A DNA stretch of 64,000 nucleotides from Austropuccinia psidii (Eukaryota; Basidiomycota; Pucciniomycetes; Pucciniales; Sphaerophragmiaceae): positions 5,861,888-5,925,887 of the forward strand of contig JALGQZ010000014.1 in NCBI GenBank assembly GCA_023105745.1. The letters are read 5' to 3'. The notes under the pieces are model-generated. The model had not been told where the DNA came from. It worked only from the letters and a program-made list of their open reading frames with translations, and searched no databases. Position 1 is the stretch's first letter. Each line of letters begins with the position of its first letter. The translations under genes and the position numbers were made by a program. Shown here one piece after another: positions 37,458 through 48,900 of the stretch.

Positions 37458-38230
37458 ATGCCTTCAACGAGATCAGGAGCCAGCTATAAGCCCTCAAGAA
37501 GCTCCCAAAAAGGTCATAGATGTGATTATGGCAGAAGACAATCAGATACAGAAGGACAAGCATCAGTGAAAGACTTCCACAACAATAAATTGTCCAATTC
37601 TGAAGCTGATGACACTATTTTACCTTCAAAAAGAGCTGACACCGCCACAAGAAGCCTTAGTGGACATTTACAAAGCCAGTCACAAGGCTTACAGCAATGC
37701 ACTGCAGCACAAAGAGTACCAGATCCTTGCAGATCTGTGGAAACACTGCATGAACTCATACCTGACTGTAAGAAAATTCCTGGGTCATCCCAACACTTGC
37801 AAGTTACTCAATGGATGGCATCCATTGATGGAAAAGCATAATATGATGCTTTTAACAGAAGAATGGAGGAGAAGAAACCCTCCACCATCAAAGCAAGTGC
37901 CAAGACCAGCCCCAGTGGCCAGCAGCAGCAATTCCAATGTGAAAGAGCAGCCACAAGCTGAAAACAAGGGCAAAGAGAAGGGACCAGCCCCAAAGCCTTA
38001 CAGCCAGGGATACAGGCTTCCAAAGATTCACTAGGATGCCATGGAAAATGTAATTCAGATGGCCAGAACCATGATGGAATTACAGAAGAAGGAGGAAGGC
38101 ACATTAAGATTCCAGAAATGATTTCTGACATATTTGATTCCATCCCAGAGTTGTATGAAGCTATAAATAATGTGAAAAAAATCTTTCTGATAAAAATGAA
38201 ACCATTTGTAACAACATTAAAACAAACAGC
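37458..38230 (+). pseudogene. gag: Element B gag N-terminal polyprotein frame
   Basis: Frame 0, starting MPSTRSGASYKPSRSSQKG, is open for 127 codons to TAA at 37839-37841. It then continues with the same Ser/Gln/Lys-rich character past further stops to IPEMISDIFDSIPELYEAINNV (about 38110-38175). At the A7 run 38173-38179 the coding frame switches to frame 2, where the next gag segment starts. The amino-acid bias suggests a disordered segment. It overlaps the alternative frame 37609-38034 in the same frame relation as in element A2. Confidence 0.75.
37609..38034 (+). CDS. Overlapping short Gag-like frame of element B (GWHP motif)
   Basis: An uninterrupted 141-codon ORF in frame 1, overlapping the polyprotein frame. 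It reads like a folded protein in its first half (ALVDIYKASHKAYSNALQHK, ILADLWKHCMNSYLTVRKFL, NGWHPLME), then becomes Pro/Ser/Lys rich. The B' remnant has MNSWHILKKFL...NGWNP and element A2 has KGWNPTRQ in its overlapping frame. The element's main frame is the -1 frame relative to this one, in B as in A2. It stays open while the main frame has stops, which argues that it is or was coding. It may be the N-terminal Gag domain or a separate protein. No known family recognised. Confidence 0.6.
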   Translation: MTLFYLQKELTPPQEALVDIYKASHKAYSNALQHKEYQILADLWKHCMNSYLTVRKFLGHPNTCKLLNGWHPLMEKHNMMLLTEEWRRRNPPPSKQVPRPAPVASSSNSNVKEQPQAENKGKEKGPAPKPYSQGYRLPKIH

Positions 38231-39541
38231 TTGATTCTGTGCCAAATTAATGAAAAACTGATATGTTTTGAAAAAGCTTTAAGAACAATTAAAGCTTCCA
38301 ATAATGATAATTCTTTTGGCAATAAAATAAATGAACAATCTGCCATTATTAAAGAGTTAACAGAAAAATATTCTAAATTCAATATTGATGACATAATTGA
38401 AACAAGAATTAAACAAGCCATAAATATTATCAAGACAGATAACAAGAAAGTCCTTGATGACATTCCAAATTCATTTACTGAAGTAAAGACATATACCATT
38501 GCCTTGAAAAGGTGCTTTGATGCTTCACAAGAAGAATTATCAAAATTATCAATGAAATTGAATCAAGTCACTGCTGATAATACAAGACAGACAGAGGTAT
38601 GGCAAGAACTGACACATAAAGAAGACATGTATAAAATTGAAGTAATAAACTTAATACAATCGTTCCAACATGAATACAGGAATTCCAAAAGGTGTAGCAA
38701 CAGTAAAATGAATGATATTGAACAAATACTGAACACCTTACCAAGAATGTCTACACCTCTGAATCAAAATGAGGGCACAAGGATTCCAAATCCACAAGTA
38801 TTGGATCCTGATAATTCACAGTTAAAAAATGAATTATAAACTTCGTTTCATAACTTGGAACCATCAATGGGCCAAGCACCTTTGAAAGAAGTACCAAAAC
38901 TTAAAGAATGGCCTCACTTCAGTGGTGAAGGAGAATATGCCCATATGGAATTCATCAGAGGAATTGACATTATTAAAGAAGATTTTGAATTACCAGACAG
39001 ATTGGTAACAGCAAGATTTAATACCTTGTTTACCAGATCAGCTCACAGATGGTATATCAAATTAAGACAAGCACATAGACACCAAAGTTGGACTTGGTGG
39101 AAAACACAAATTATCAACAAATGGGCCAATGATGCTTGGAGATTTAAATTGGAGACAGCCTTTGAATCTGCCAAATATAATTCTGATAAAGACAAAGCTT
39201 TACCATGTTTTTGCCAACGAAAAGACAGACTAACAGCATTATACCCTGACATGTCAGAATTCATGATCCACAGAAAGATTCTGAGACAATGTGGAGGTGA
39301 CTTAGAGCATGCTGTCAAAAGAAGGACTACAGAACAATCTTTAGCAGAGGATATTATTAATATATTAGAAGAAGTAACCACCAGAACCAAAATTGGTTCT
39401 AGTAGGGAAAATCTCAAAACAAGGTTTAATACACCTTGGAAAGATTCTGTGGACAAAAACCCCAAAGAGAATTCCAATAATAAGTATAAATCTGCAGATG
39501 CAGTCAGAGAGTACCATATTGCCAAAGAACCACCCATCTAG
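38231..39541 (+). pseudogene. gag: Element B gag (coiled coil and capsid-like region)
   Basis: Frame 2, broken by TAA at 38837-38839. The first part (38231-38836) is rich in Lys, Glu, Asn and Ile with heptad-like stretches (AIIKELTEKYSKFNIDDIIETR), suggesting coiled coil. The second (38855-39541) is a retrotransposon Gag capsid region: LKEWPHFSGEGEY, a Trp-rich WTWWKTQIINKWANDAW and GGDLEHAVK, aligning with A2 Gag (WPKFSGSVEYDHMEL, WPWWKSQII, PGELEHAVK). A TAG ends it at 39539-39541. The zinc knuckle that should follow is lost: its first Cys is Tyr and a missing base near 39517 shifts the frame. Confidence 0.85.
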
Positions 39542-39702
39542 CCAATACATGTCCAAAGAGGGGGAAAATCAATGAAATTGATATTGAAAAGGAACCTGAT
39601 ATTGAAAAAGATGACATAATTGAGGACAATTCAGATGATAAGTCATAAATATTTTCTGAATATTCAAAAGATATAGAAAATATTAATGCCACTTTTGACA
39701 TC
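39542..39702 (+). pseudogene. gag: Element B zinc-knuckle and acidic linker remnant
   Basis: In frame 1 the sequence reads a degraded CCHC-like stretch followed by an acidic linker (IDIEKEPDIEKDDIIEDNSDD), then TAA near 39646. It connects Gag to the protease in related elements. Confidence 0.6.
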
Positions 39703-40083
39703 ATGGAATCTTATTCCCACTTGCCACAATTGAGCAATGGTCAACTTGATTTATCAAAAGCTCAAGATGCACAACTTATGAAAACAAAACCAAACAGGGG
39801 AAAAGGTTATACAGCTGGTAACTCCTGTATAACAGAAGTGGTAATTGACAACAAACCCACTAAACGTTTGCTTGACCCAGGAGCCTTCTGCTCTTGTGTT
39901 GGTAAATCTTTTCTTAAAGCTTGTGTACAAAATTTTGAAGACCAATTGTTACCAATTGATGGTATAAAACTCAATAGTGCAAGTAATTCAATGAAAGCAT
40001 TAGGAATTTTTGAGACCAATGTCATATTCCCACACATTAATGGGAATTTAAGAATCACAGTTGAATTTGTTATGGAAAACTGA
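39703..40083 (+). pseudogene. pro: Element B aspartic protease with DPGA active site
   Basis: Open for 126 codons. The retropepsin region shows GKGYTAGNSCITEVVIDNKP followed by LLDPGAFCSCVGKSFL, where retropepsins normally have D(T/S)GA. Family A has IIDSGAHCSIV at the same place and family D has VDTGAELN. The frame ends at TGA 40081-40083, where related elements have Cys (MEN-stop-SSTHFILGNDY), and continues in the same frame into the RT ORF at 40102. It would process Gag and Pol. Confidence 0.8.
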
Positions 40084-40101
40084 TCTAGTACCCATTTTAT
40101 A

Positions 40102-41146
40102 TTGGGAAATGACTATTTGATCATTTATGGGATAGATTTGCATAACAACAAAGACAGATACTTTACTATTGGATACAATAAGTGTCAGAAATCTGCCTTT
40201 TTACAATTTAAAAGACAAATTAAAGTAAATAAAGTATCACCAGTCAACCTAGAGTTAGAAAAATTCAAATCTGAACAGTTGAGGGAGGCTGAAATAAGCC
40301 TTCATCTGACTGATAAACAAGAAAATGAACTTTCTTCCCTTTTGTATGACCACAAAGGAGCATTTTCTTCAGACAAAGAACCTCTAGGAGAAATTTTTGG
40401 TCATGAAGTTGACATCATTCTTAATATTGAAAGACCTTATCCACCATTCTTAAGGAGACCTGCATACCCAGCAAGTCCCAAGTCAAGAGAAGCTCTGGAA
40501 ACTCATATCAAAGAACTTCTAGACCTTGGTGTAATAAGAAAGGTTGGCCACAATGAAGAGGTAGAAATACCTACACCAGTAATAGTGGAATGGCATAATG
40601 GAAAATCCAGAATGGTTGGAGACTTTAGAGCTCTGAACACTTACACTGTTCCAGATAGGTACCCAATGCCAAAAACCCCAATTTCCCTTACTCAAATATC
40701 TCAAGCAGTGTATATAACCACTATGAATGCCTTTAAAGGATTCCATAAAAATTTGGTGACACCAAGAGCAAGAAAATATTTGAGAATTATTGTTCATTGT
40801 GGAGTGTATGAATATTTAAGAATGCCCTTTGGTATCAAAAATGCACCTTCAAACTTCCAAAGAATGATGAATGAGATCTTCCCTGAAGAGCTTTCAGAGG
40901 GATGGTTAATCAATTACATTGATGACATTATTGTCTGTTCCAAGACTTGGGAAGAGCACATGTTCAGATTGTCCAGAGTTTGGACAAAAAATTCAATCAG
41001 TGAACATGAAAATCTCTTTGAAGAAATGTCATTTTGTATTTAAAAAACTTAAAGCACTAGGACATGTTTTATCTGGTTTGTCCCTTGGAATTGACAGAAA
41101 CAAAGTTGCAGAAGTATTTCTAAAGCCCATGCCTCAGAACAAATAG
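40102..41146 (+). pseudogene. pol: Element B reverse transcriptase
   Basis: Typical gypsy RT: EVDIILNIERPYPPFLRRPAYP, MVGDFRALNTYT, FGIKNAPSNFQ and YIDDIIVCS (residues about 272-275 of the 313-codon ORF 40102-41043). The catalytic Asp of motif A is Asn (TMNAFKGFH, residue 209), so it is inactive. Near 40986 an A6 run shifts the frame. The thumb continues in frame 2 (MKISLKKCHF, KALGHVLSGLSLGIDRNKVAEV) to TAG at 41144-41146. Residue Cys in LKKCHF is the position that is TGA in both family A copies. Confidence 0.9.
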
Positions 41147-41958
41147 GAAATTCAGTCATTTTAAGGTTTTGCATGATATTAAAGGCAATACATTAAAGAT
41201 TTTTCATCCATAGCAAGACCACTTTATAAATTGTGTGACAAAGACACAGTATTTGGAATGACTATTGACAGAGTCAAGGCTTTTGAGTCTCTAAGAGAAT
41301 CCTTGACCACTTCTCCACTCTTACTGATGCCAGTCTTTAAGTTGTCATTTAAATTTTATATTGATGCATCAGGGGATGGGCTGGGTGCTGCACTTCACCA
41401 AGACCAGATCATAAATGATAAACCTGTGGAAAGACCCATATGTTTCATATCCAGGCAAATGAAACCAACTGAAGCCAGATATGGAGCAAGTCAAATGGAA
41501 TGTCTATTCCTTGTCTGGGCATTGGAAAAATTAAACTACTACTTAGAGGGATGTGTTTTTGAAGTTATAACAGATTGTACAGCTGTCAAATCAGTTCTAA
41601 ACATGAAAACACCTAACAGCCATATGCTCAGATGGCAAATATCCTTACAAGAATACAGAGGCAATATGACTATTGCTCATAAAGATGGGAATATTCATAA
41701 AAACGCAGATGGACTAAGCAGATGGCCATTACCAAATGATATTCATAATCCTGCTTATGTGCCAGAAGAAGCTTCACCACAGATGACAATAGAAGGAATA
41801 AGTGTTACAGACTTGAACACCACCTTCTTTGACGAAGTAAGAAACAGTTACACTCAGGATAAGAATTGTAGCATCTTATGCCAACTACTTAACAAAGACT
41901 GTAAATACAACTCTCTAATAAATGCATTGGATGAAGTATGGAAGAAACTTATGATGAA
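41147..41958 (+). pseudogene. pol: Element B RNase H and start of integrase, cut by the E insertion
   Basis: After a decayed stretch (41147-41230), frame 2 is open from 41231. RNase H landmarks are [48 protein letters not shown] and [11 protein letters not shown]. The linker to integrase follows ([29 protein letters not shown]). The last codons before 41958 need a one-base shift to read TYDE, the start of the integrase N-terminus that resumes at 53842. The ORF's last residues beyond 41958 are LTR sequence. Confidence 0.88.
41954..41958. other. Left target duplication of the type E LTR (ATGAA)
   Basis: ATGAA immediately before the E LTR start (TGTGAGCC at 41959), repeated at 53837-53841 right after its end (ACCTTACA). 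Confidence 0.85.
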
Positions 41959-41965
41959 TGTGAGC

Positions 41966-41970
41966 CTGTG
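41966..41970. other. Left target duplication of A2 (CTGTG)
   Basis: CTGTG directly before the LTR at 41971, repeated at 51670-51674 directly after the other LTR. Confidence 0.92.
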
Positions 41971-43409
41971 TGTCAGGCTGAGTCTATATTGAAGTGGTAA
42001 TAAGAGTATTTACAACTAGAATCATGACTGTGACACGTAGATAATTGATTAAAAATAAGGGTTTTTGATGTAAAGGGTGATTTATAATATATTTAAAGGG
42101 TTCTACTTATTGAAGAATAGTGGTGGTGAGCGCTATTGAGAACCCAGGGTGCAATCTTACCAGTTGGGTTACTATAATAAGAGTTACAATAATTAAATAT
42201 ATAATTATACCTGTTTATTACCCAAGAGTAAAACTGTTTTTGACAGTTTACTACGTAGGGTATTCAAGAGCAGGATGAGGAAAGGTTTTTGGCTGTGAAA
42301 AGCCCTCCTTTTATCCTGAAATGGAGGTGGAAAGGCTGCTAGACCTTTCCACGTAGAGGAAGTGAAGATTTTTCACTCTCTATGACAGACTTGTGGTTTG
42401 CAAACAGCCTTTATACCCTGTATTGGGCTCAGATGTGGTTTTGAAACCACATCTGGGCGGCTTTCACCAATACAGGGTGAAAATTTTCATCTGGGGACCT
42501 CACAGCCTGATTCTGACGTGTATGACGCGTAGAATGCTGTACAGAAACTGTATAGGACTCCAGTATTGACTGACATATGAGGTATTGAAGTAAAAAAATG
42601 CTTCTTTGTCTATTTGACACCTCATATTCATGGTTATGGGACATTATCCCATGGTAAGGCTGTATCTGACAGCAGGTGGGATTTTGACCTTAAAATGGTC
42701 ATAACTCTTTCAGTTTTTGAGATATCAAGCTCAAAGTTGGTTCATTGAATAGCTCTGTATGAGCTCTACACAATGGTACCCAACTTGACATGGCTATCAT
42801 TAAATATGACAAAGTTATCCCATGTACAAGTATTTTTGTACATTGGCGTGGTCTGGGCAAAAGCTGTATTAAGCTTGTTTGGCCAATAAATTCTGTTGTT
42901 GTTGAGCTATGAGGAAATGGATGGCACCATCAGATAGCCCTGATTGTGCTCTTTCCAAAAAGACCCCACTTTAGGTATCTCACACTAAAACTGTAAAAGT
43001 TAGATGAGAGGTGAATGTTTTGTTCACCCTTATTTGGTCTGAATTTGACCATAACTCAAGTAATACTGGTGCTAGCTCAGTTTGGCTAGCACCATTAGAT
43101 AGCCCTGGCTTAGAGCTTCATTTTGAATACCCATCTGATGGGGTTAAGCCTCTCCTTCTAGATTTTAGATGAGAGGTGAAAATTAAGGTTTATGCTCAGC
43201 AATAACTTTGAGCAGGAATAACTTTGTTATTTCTTGTCCTATGGTGATGGGACTTATATTTTCAGAAAGAGGTGAGTTTCCTCTTTCTTTTGATACCTTT
43301 TGAGCTAATTTGGCTCAGCTCCATGTTTTGGTGGTATCTTGGCTATACCATTGGTTCATGGTATTTTGGCTGTCATGCTTGTGCTCTGGTTTTGAGTCAC
43401 AGGCTGACA
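41971..43409 (-). repeat. A2 3' LTR
   Basis: 1439 bp. On the minus strand it starts TGTCAGCCTGTGACTC and ends CTCAGCCTGACA. Compared by eye with the other LTR (50231-51669), I count about 21 substitutions and no length difference. Confidence 0.95.
42431..42454. promoter_or_regulatory. Palindrome in the A2 3' LTR
   Basis: Arms AGATGTGGTTT and AAACCACATCT around TG. It is the same palindrome as at 4097-4120 and 50691-50714. Confidence 0.6.
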
Positions 43410-43421
43410 TACCCTCCCTCT
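43410..43421 (-). other. A2 polypurine tract
   Basis: The minus strand reads AGAGGGAGGGTA directly before the 3' LTR start, as in copy A1. Confidence 0.85.
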
Positions 43422-43433
43422 AAAAAATGCTCA

Positions 43434-45785
43434 TCATTGATGAGACTGTTCAGTCCTCCTAGAGGCTCTGAATCTCCTTAGATGAAGGTTCCCATCTGGT
43501 ATGGCATCCTCTGCAAACCATTTTTCTTTGTCAGCTGTCTGGTTTTTGAATCTGACTAGAGATTGTCTCTGATCCTTCCCATTAAGTCTGATTTTTCTGG
43601 CCCTGATGATTTTACTCACAGGTCCAGGAGAGTCTTCCACTTCCACTATTTCTGGTGGAGTGATGTTTTTCTTCCTGGAGGGGAATTTATCCTCCTCTGT
43701 TTGGAAGTATGGTTTGACCAGGCTTACTGGAAAGACTGGGTGTTTCCTAGAAAACTCCTCAGTGAGCTTGACCTCTACTGCATTCTTCCCTATCAACTTA
43801 ATGATAGTGAAGGGTCCTACAAATGAGTATCTCATTTTCTTGGGTCCTTTGAGATTGTTAAAGTTCAGTGTAGACACCAACACCTGGTCCCCTTCTTTGA
43901 AGTCAGGTTCCATATGTGATTTGTCCCACCTTTGCTTGTTATACTCTTTGGCCTCAGCTATGCATTTGGCAGCAGTATCACAGGCTTTCTTCCACATATC
44001 ATGGAAGTCTTTGGCTGTGGGATGGATGGTCAGAAGATTTTTCTTCAAGTGATCCACAGGTAACAGGGGATTCCACCCTTTCTCTACCAGTGCAGGTGTT
44101 TTTCCTGTGGTAGAGTGCTGGCTTGTATTATAAGCCAGTTGGACTGCTGGTAAGAGGGTGACCCAATCATGGGTGTATCCCTCATGGTCCTTGTATTCCA
44201 TGCCATAGGCACAGAACCTCCTGAGGATGTCCTCCATTGTTTGGATCATCCTCTCAGCTAGGCCATCTGTTTGTGGATGGTAAGCTGTGGAAAAATCAAG
44301 CTTGGTGCCAAGCATGTCATATAAATTGGTCCAAAATTCAGATGTGAATTTTGGGTCCCTGTCACTGATTATGATCTTAGGGACTCCACAGGTGGATATG
44401 ATGTTATTCCAAAATAACAGAGCAGTGTCCATGGCTGTGTCCTCTTTATGGCATGGTAGACATCTCATGCTCTTGCTGAACCTATCAACTATGATTAAGC
44501 AGGCATTGTAGTTTTCTTTGCCTCCTGGGACAAGTCCTGTGACCCAGTCCATGTTGATGGTTTCCCATGGGTGTTTGGGTTCTTCTATATGCTGAAGCAA
44601 CCCATATTTCTTCCCATGTTTTCTATTTGCCTTTTGGCATCTTTCACAAGTGTTGATGTATTCACTCAACTCTTGCTCCCACTTGGGCCACCAAGCTGTG
44701 CTTGCTACCCTCTCTTTAGTCCTGTCTTCACTCATGTGTCCCATATAGGGGCAGTCATGGCATTCCTGCAGGATTAAAGAGATGTGGTCTCTGTCTATCA
44801 CTGTGAGTGCACTGGTGTGCTTTTCTCTGTGATAAATCAGGCCATCTATAAGGAAGAATTTATTGTCCTTATAGGCCCTCAACCAGGGTTCCTCCAGCTG
44901 GGTTTCCAGTTCTGGGCTCCTGTATTTTTGTTGAAGGAGTTGGAGTAGTATGCTACACTGTTTGTGTTTAGCATAAGATTTCAGTACTGCATTGAAAAAT
45001 TCATTGTGCAGTTCTGAGGAACTTATTCCCAGTATGGGGGTTTCTGTCCCTTCTGAATCAGTGTTTCCACTGTCAAGGGTACCACTCCTTGGTTCCCATT
45101 CAGAGAATCTGAAGTTCTTCTTCCTATTTATTTCCATAAAATGGATAGGAATTTTTGCAGCAACTTCAGGGTCATAAGCTGGATTGCTTTTGACATTGTC
45201 CAGTGGCCATCTGCTAAGGCCATCTGCATTGGTATTGCTTTTACCTTCCTTGTATATGATGGTCATGCTCCCTCTATACTCCTGGATGGCTATTTGCCAT
45301 CTCAGCATGTGTCTATTAGTAGTCTTCATGTTCAGTAAAGACTTCAAGGCTGTGCAGTCTGTGTAGACTTCAAAGACTGCACCCTCCAAATAATAATGGA
45401 GTTTTTCTAGAGCCCAGACTAGACATAGACATTCTGTCTGGGTGGCCCCATACCTGGCTTCTGAATCTTTCAGCTGCCTGGAGATGCAACATATTACACC
45501 TTCTCTTGGTTCACCATCCACAATTTGTCTTTGGTGAAGGGCTGCTCCCAAGCCTTGACTGCATGCTGCATCTATATATAACTTGAATGGTAGTTCAAAG
45601 TCAGGCAAGATGAGCACAGGTGAATTGGTGAGTTCATGTTTGATCCTCTCATATGCATCCCTAATTTCCTTGGTTATTTCAAAAACTACATCCTTTGAGC
45701 ATAACTTGTATAAACTACTAGTTATGTGGGCAAAGTTTTTGATGTGGTTTCTATAGTAGCTAGCAAATCCAAGGAAAGATTGCAT
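43434..45785 (-). CDS. pol: A2 RNase H, integrase and chromodomain part of Pol
   Basis: 783 codons from an internal Met ([15 protein letters not shown], the RT thumb/connection). The frame is open upstream to the TGA at 45906, so this ORF is the C-terminal part of one Pol frame rather than a separate gene. RNase [17 protein letters not shown] (Asp72), [13 protein letters not shown] (Glu118), YTDCTAL (Asp143), NADGLSRW. Integrase: HHCC zinc site (His343, His350, Cys380, Cys383) and the DDE triad at Asp413 (NMDWVTG), Asp475 (IISDRDPKF) and Glu511 (GLAERMI). [12 protein letters not shown] barrel and a chromodomain-like tail ([19 protein letters not shown], residues about 727-772) follow. Chromodomains direct integration to marked chromatin in chromoviruses. 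All catalytic residues are present. Confidence 0.95.
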   Translation of the reverse strand: MQSFLGFASYYRNHIKNFAHITSSLYKLCSKDVVFEITKEIRDAYERIKHELTNSPVLILPDFELPFKLYIDAACSQGLGAALHQRQIVDGEPREGVICCISRQLKDSEARYGATQTECLCLVWALEKLHYYLEGAVFEVYTDCTALKSLLNMKTTNRHMLRWQIAIQEYRGSMTIIYKEGKSNTNADGLSRWPLDNVKSNPAYDPEVAAKIPIHFMEINRKKNFRFSEWEPRSGTLDSGNTDSEGTETPILGISSSELHNEFFNAVLKSYAKHKQCSILLQLLQQKYRSPELETQLEEPWLRAYKDNKFFLIDGLIYHREKHTSALTVIDRDHISLILQECHDCPYMGHMSEDRTKERVASTAWWPKWEQELSEYINTCERCQKANRKHGKKYGLLQHIEEPKHPWETINMDWVTGLVPGGKENYNACLIIVDRFSKSMRCLPCHKEDTAMDTALLFWNNIISTCGVPKIIISDRDPKFTSEFWTNLYDMLGTKLDFSTAYHPQTDGLAERMIQTMEDILRRFCAYGMEYKDHEGYTHDWVTLLPAVQLAYNTSQHSTTGKTPALVEKGWNPLLPVDHLKKNLLTIHPTAKDFHDMWKKACDTAAKCIAEAKEYNKQRWDKSHMEPDFKEGDQVLVSTLNFNNLKGPKKMRYSFVGPFTIIKLIGKNAVEVKLTEEFSRKHPVFPVSLVKPYFQTEEDKFPSRKKNITPPEIVEVEDSPGPVSKIIRARKIRLNGKDQRQSLVRFKNQTADKEKWFAEDAIPDGNLHLRRFRASRRTEQSHQ

Positions 45786-45902
45786 CTCTTTGATGTTCTT
45801 TGGTACTGGCTTTTGCAGTACTGCTGCTACTTTGTTCTGGTCAATTGCCAGACTAAGGCCTGAGACTTTGTGTCCTAGAGATAGTAGCTCTTGTTGGCCA
45901 AG

Positions 45903-45923
45903 ATTTCACTTTTTAAGTGAAAT
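45903..45923. other. A2 in-frame TGA within a perfect palindrome
   Basis: On the minus strand arms ATTTCACTT and AAGTGAAAT flank AAA, and the second arm contains the in-frame TGA (45906-45908) that ends the 1127-codon ORF. The same 21 bases with the same TGA occur in A1 at 662-682. The position is Cys in element B. Confidence 0.7.
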
Positions 45924-48900
45924 TTTTAGATTTCTGGGTATGCATTTACTTAGAACTCTGTGTATGTATTGCACATGGTCTTCCCATGTCTCTGAGTATA
46001 TAATGATGTCATCAATATATACTACCATCCAGCCTTCCATTATTTCTTCTTGAAATATGGTGTCCATCATCCTTTGGAAGTGGGCTGGTGCATTTTCAAT
46101 GCCAAATGGAATCCTGGTGTACTCATATATGCCCATATGGCATATTATGCTGAGCAACTTCATAGAGTTTGGTTTAACTCCATTTTGGTGGAAGCCTTTC
46201 ATACAATCCATCTTGGTTATGTATTTGGCTTTTGCCAGCTTATCCAAGGCATGAGGTATCCTTGGTATAGGGTACCTGTCTGCTTTTGTGTAGTCATTCA
46301 GGGCTCTGAAGTCTTCACACAATCTAGACTTGCCATCATGCCAGGTGGTCAGGACAGGAGTGGTGATTTCAACTATTTCATTATGTCCAATCTTCCTGAT
46401 GACATCCATGTCCAGGAGTTCATTGATGTGTTTTTCAATTTCTTTCCTGGTTTCCAGACTTGCTGGATAGGGAGGTCTCCTCAGCATGGGTGGATAAGGT
46501 CTTTCCACATCGAGATCTAGTTCTATATCATGGCCTTTAATCTTGCCTAGTGGTTCTTCACCAATGGTAAATTCTGGTCTGTTCTTCCTCAGCATCTTCA
46601 GTAAACTTAGTTTTTGTTTGCTGGTGAGGGTAGTGCTAAACTGTCCCTCCTTGAATTCCTTCAAGAGTTCTTCCAGTGGATCTTGTGAAGATATGTGGTA
46701 TATATCAAGTGAAAATTTCTTTTCCTTGTTGGTACCAATGGTGATGTGCCTGTTTTTACTGTTGTAAATATCTATGCCATACATCCTCTGGTAATCTGTT
46801 CCCAGTAAAAACCCTTGGATGTGGGCATCTTCAAGCACTACAAACTCTGGGTTGAGTCTGATATTACCCTTCCTGTGGGGTATAATTATCTCTTTGATAA
46901 TTGTCCCAATGGAAGTCATCTTCCCTGATGCACTTTTTAAGTTCTTTGCCTTAGTGGGCAAGAGCTGTTTTTCCCAGTTTGGGAAGTGGTTATCCAGATA
47001 ATTTCTGGCCACTATGGAGCAATGTGCTCCACTGTCAATGATCAGTGGGTGCTGAGCATTGTCAATACATACAGTCACTTTTGTAGCTGTTCCATGTATA
47101 TAAGCCATTCCTTTGGTTGGTGTAACCAGGAATTTTTGTGCATCTTGTGTGTGTTTGCACAAGTTCTTGTTGGCAGTGTCCTGTGGCATGCCTGCTTCCA
47201 ACTGTATATCCTGGATTTCCAATGGGGTTTCCTCTTGGTATTCCACTAGAAATTCCTCTCTTGGGTCTTGATCATCATCAGATGGTTCTCTGATGGCATC
47301 TCCCATAGAGTCTGATTCAGAATCCTCTGTTGGAGGTTCTTCTTCAGTGACTTTTTCTATAGCATAGACTTTTTTCTTTGCTTTTGGACAGTTGTTGGCA
47401 TAGTGGTCTGTTGAACCACAATTGTGACAAGAATTCTTCTTCTTTGCCACTTCTGCCACTCTTTCTCTGGGTTTGTCTTTAAACTCCACCCTGAAAGGTT
47501 GTTTCTCTTTGAAACTACTGCTTCTATATGGGGTGAATTTCCCTATATTAGTCCTTTTCCTTATGTCTTGTAAGGTATTGGCTATGTGATCTAGAGTGCA
47601 ATTTTGGTTGCATCTGCATTTCACTGCATGCTCTAATTCTCCTGGCAGTTGTGTCAGAAGTTTGTGATTCCTCATCTGGATGTTCATCTGAGGATCAATG
47701 GCTTTAAGTCTTTTAGACTGTCTGAGACACCACTCATATGGATCTTTGTCCACAGAGTATTTGTCATTTTCAAATGACATGGTCTTTTGCCATATCCAAG
47801 TTCCATTACTGTACTTTTGGATTATTTGACTCTTCCACCATGGCCAGTTTCTTCTGCCATGGATTTCTTTCATTTCTGTGTACCATATACTTGCATGACC
47901 TTTAAATGCAGTATTCAATCTAGCAGTAATCCAGTAGTCTGGTATGCTTGGTACATCAATGAAGAGTCCATCAATATAATCTATGAGTTCCATATGATCA
48001 TATTCTACTGATCCAGAGAATTTGGGCCAGTTTGAGGCCTCAGGAAGCTGTTTCAAGGCTTCCTTCTCTGAATAAGACATGCCATCTCCATCCTGGTATT
48101 GTGATGGAGATCTTGCCTTATTCAACATCATGGCATCTGGTTTGATGTCATCTGGTTGATATGGATTCTCCATAGCTTGGCCTTGTGGTTGGGGCTTTAA
48201 GCTATGATAGGCATTAAACAATTTGTTAATGTCCTGATCCAGACACTCCCTGTCCCTTGCGCTGTGGTGTTGTTCTTCAAAGACTTGGTTCAGTCTTTTG
48301 TTGGATTCTTCAGAGGCTTTGCTCAGTTGAGCATATCCTTCTTGAAGATTCTTAACTATTTGTTCCAAGGAGGCTTGAGTTTGTCTCATCCTCTCTTGGC
48401 TGGCTTTGATTTCTGCAAATTGCTTTGCAGATTGTTCAGCATATTGGGACACTTGTAACCACAGTGTATCACTGTTGATGTTACTCTCAGATGTGACAAT
48501 GTTATTTTCAGTCTGAGTGGGGGTAATGTTTCTATTACTAGGACTACTGATTCTAGAGTGGTTTACAGCTACTTCTGGTTCTTGTGTACTTCCTTTACCA
48601 AATCCAACAGCTTCTGGATCATGGGGTCTGACTCTTTCCTCCTCTGGTTGAAGGAGGTTTTGTTCTTGCCCTTGTTTCCTTGTCTTCTCCTGGAAACTTC
48701 CTGGAATTGTGAAGAATGGTGACTCTTGGCCACTGATCTGCTGGTGTCTGAATGGTGTGAAGCCACTGGAGAGTTGATTTGGCCTGCTCCTTGTGAACCT
48801 GAAGGAATCTGAGTAGGCCCTGTCTGGGTCAACTGTTCTTCTATAGCTAGGATAGTGGCTTGATTCTCCCTTATCCTCTGTGCCCTTGCCTCCAGGAGTC

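Noticed and set aside
45906..45908. TGA read as Cys by a changed genetic code or as selenocysteine
   Set aside because: A Cys to TGA change is also seen at 40081, but other stops in these elements are TAA, TAG, or TGA at non-Cys sites. Ordinary decay explains most of them, and rust fungi are not known to use such codes.
45903..46600. Plus-strand ORFs opposite A2 (for example 43606-44052 and 46050-46520) as antisense genes
   Set aside because: They are mirror shadows of the strongly coding minus strand, with no independent motif or start context.
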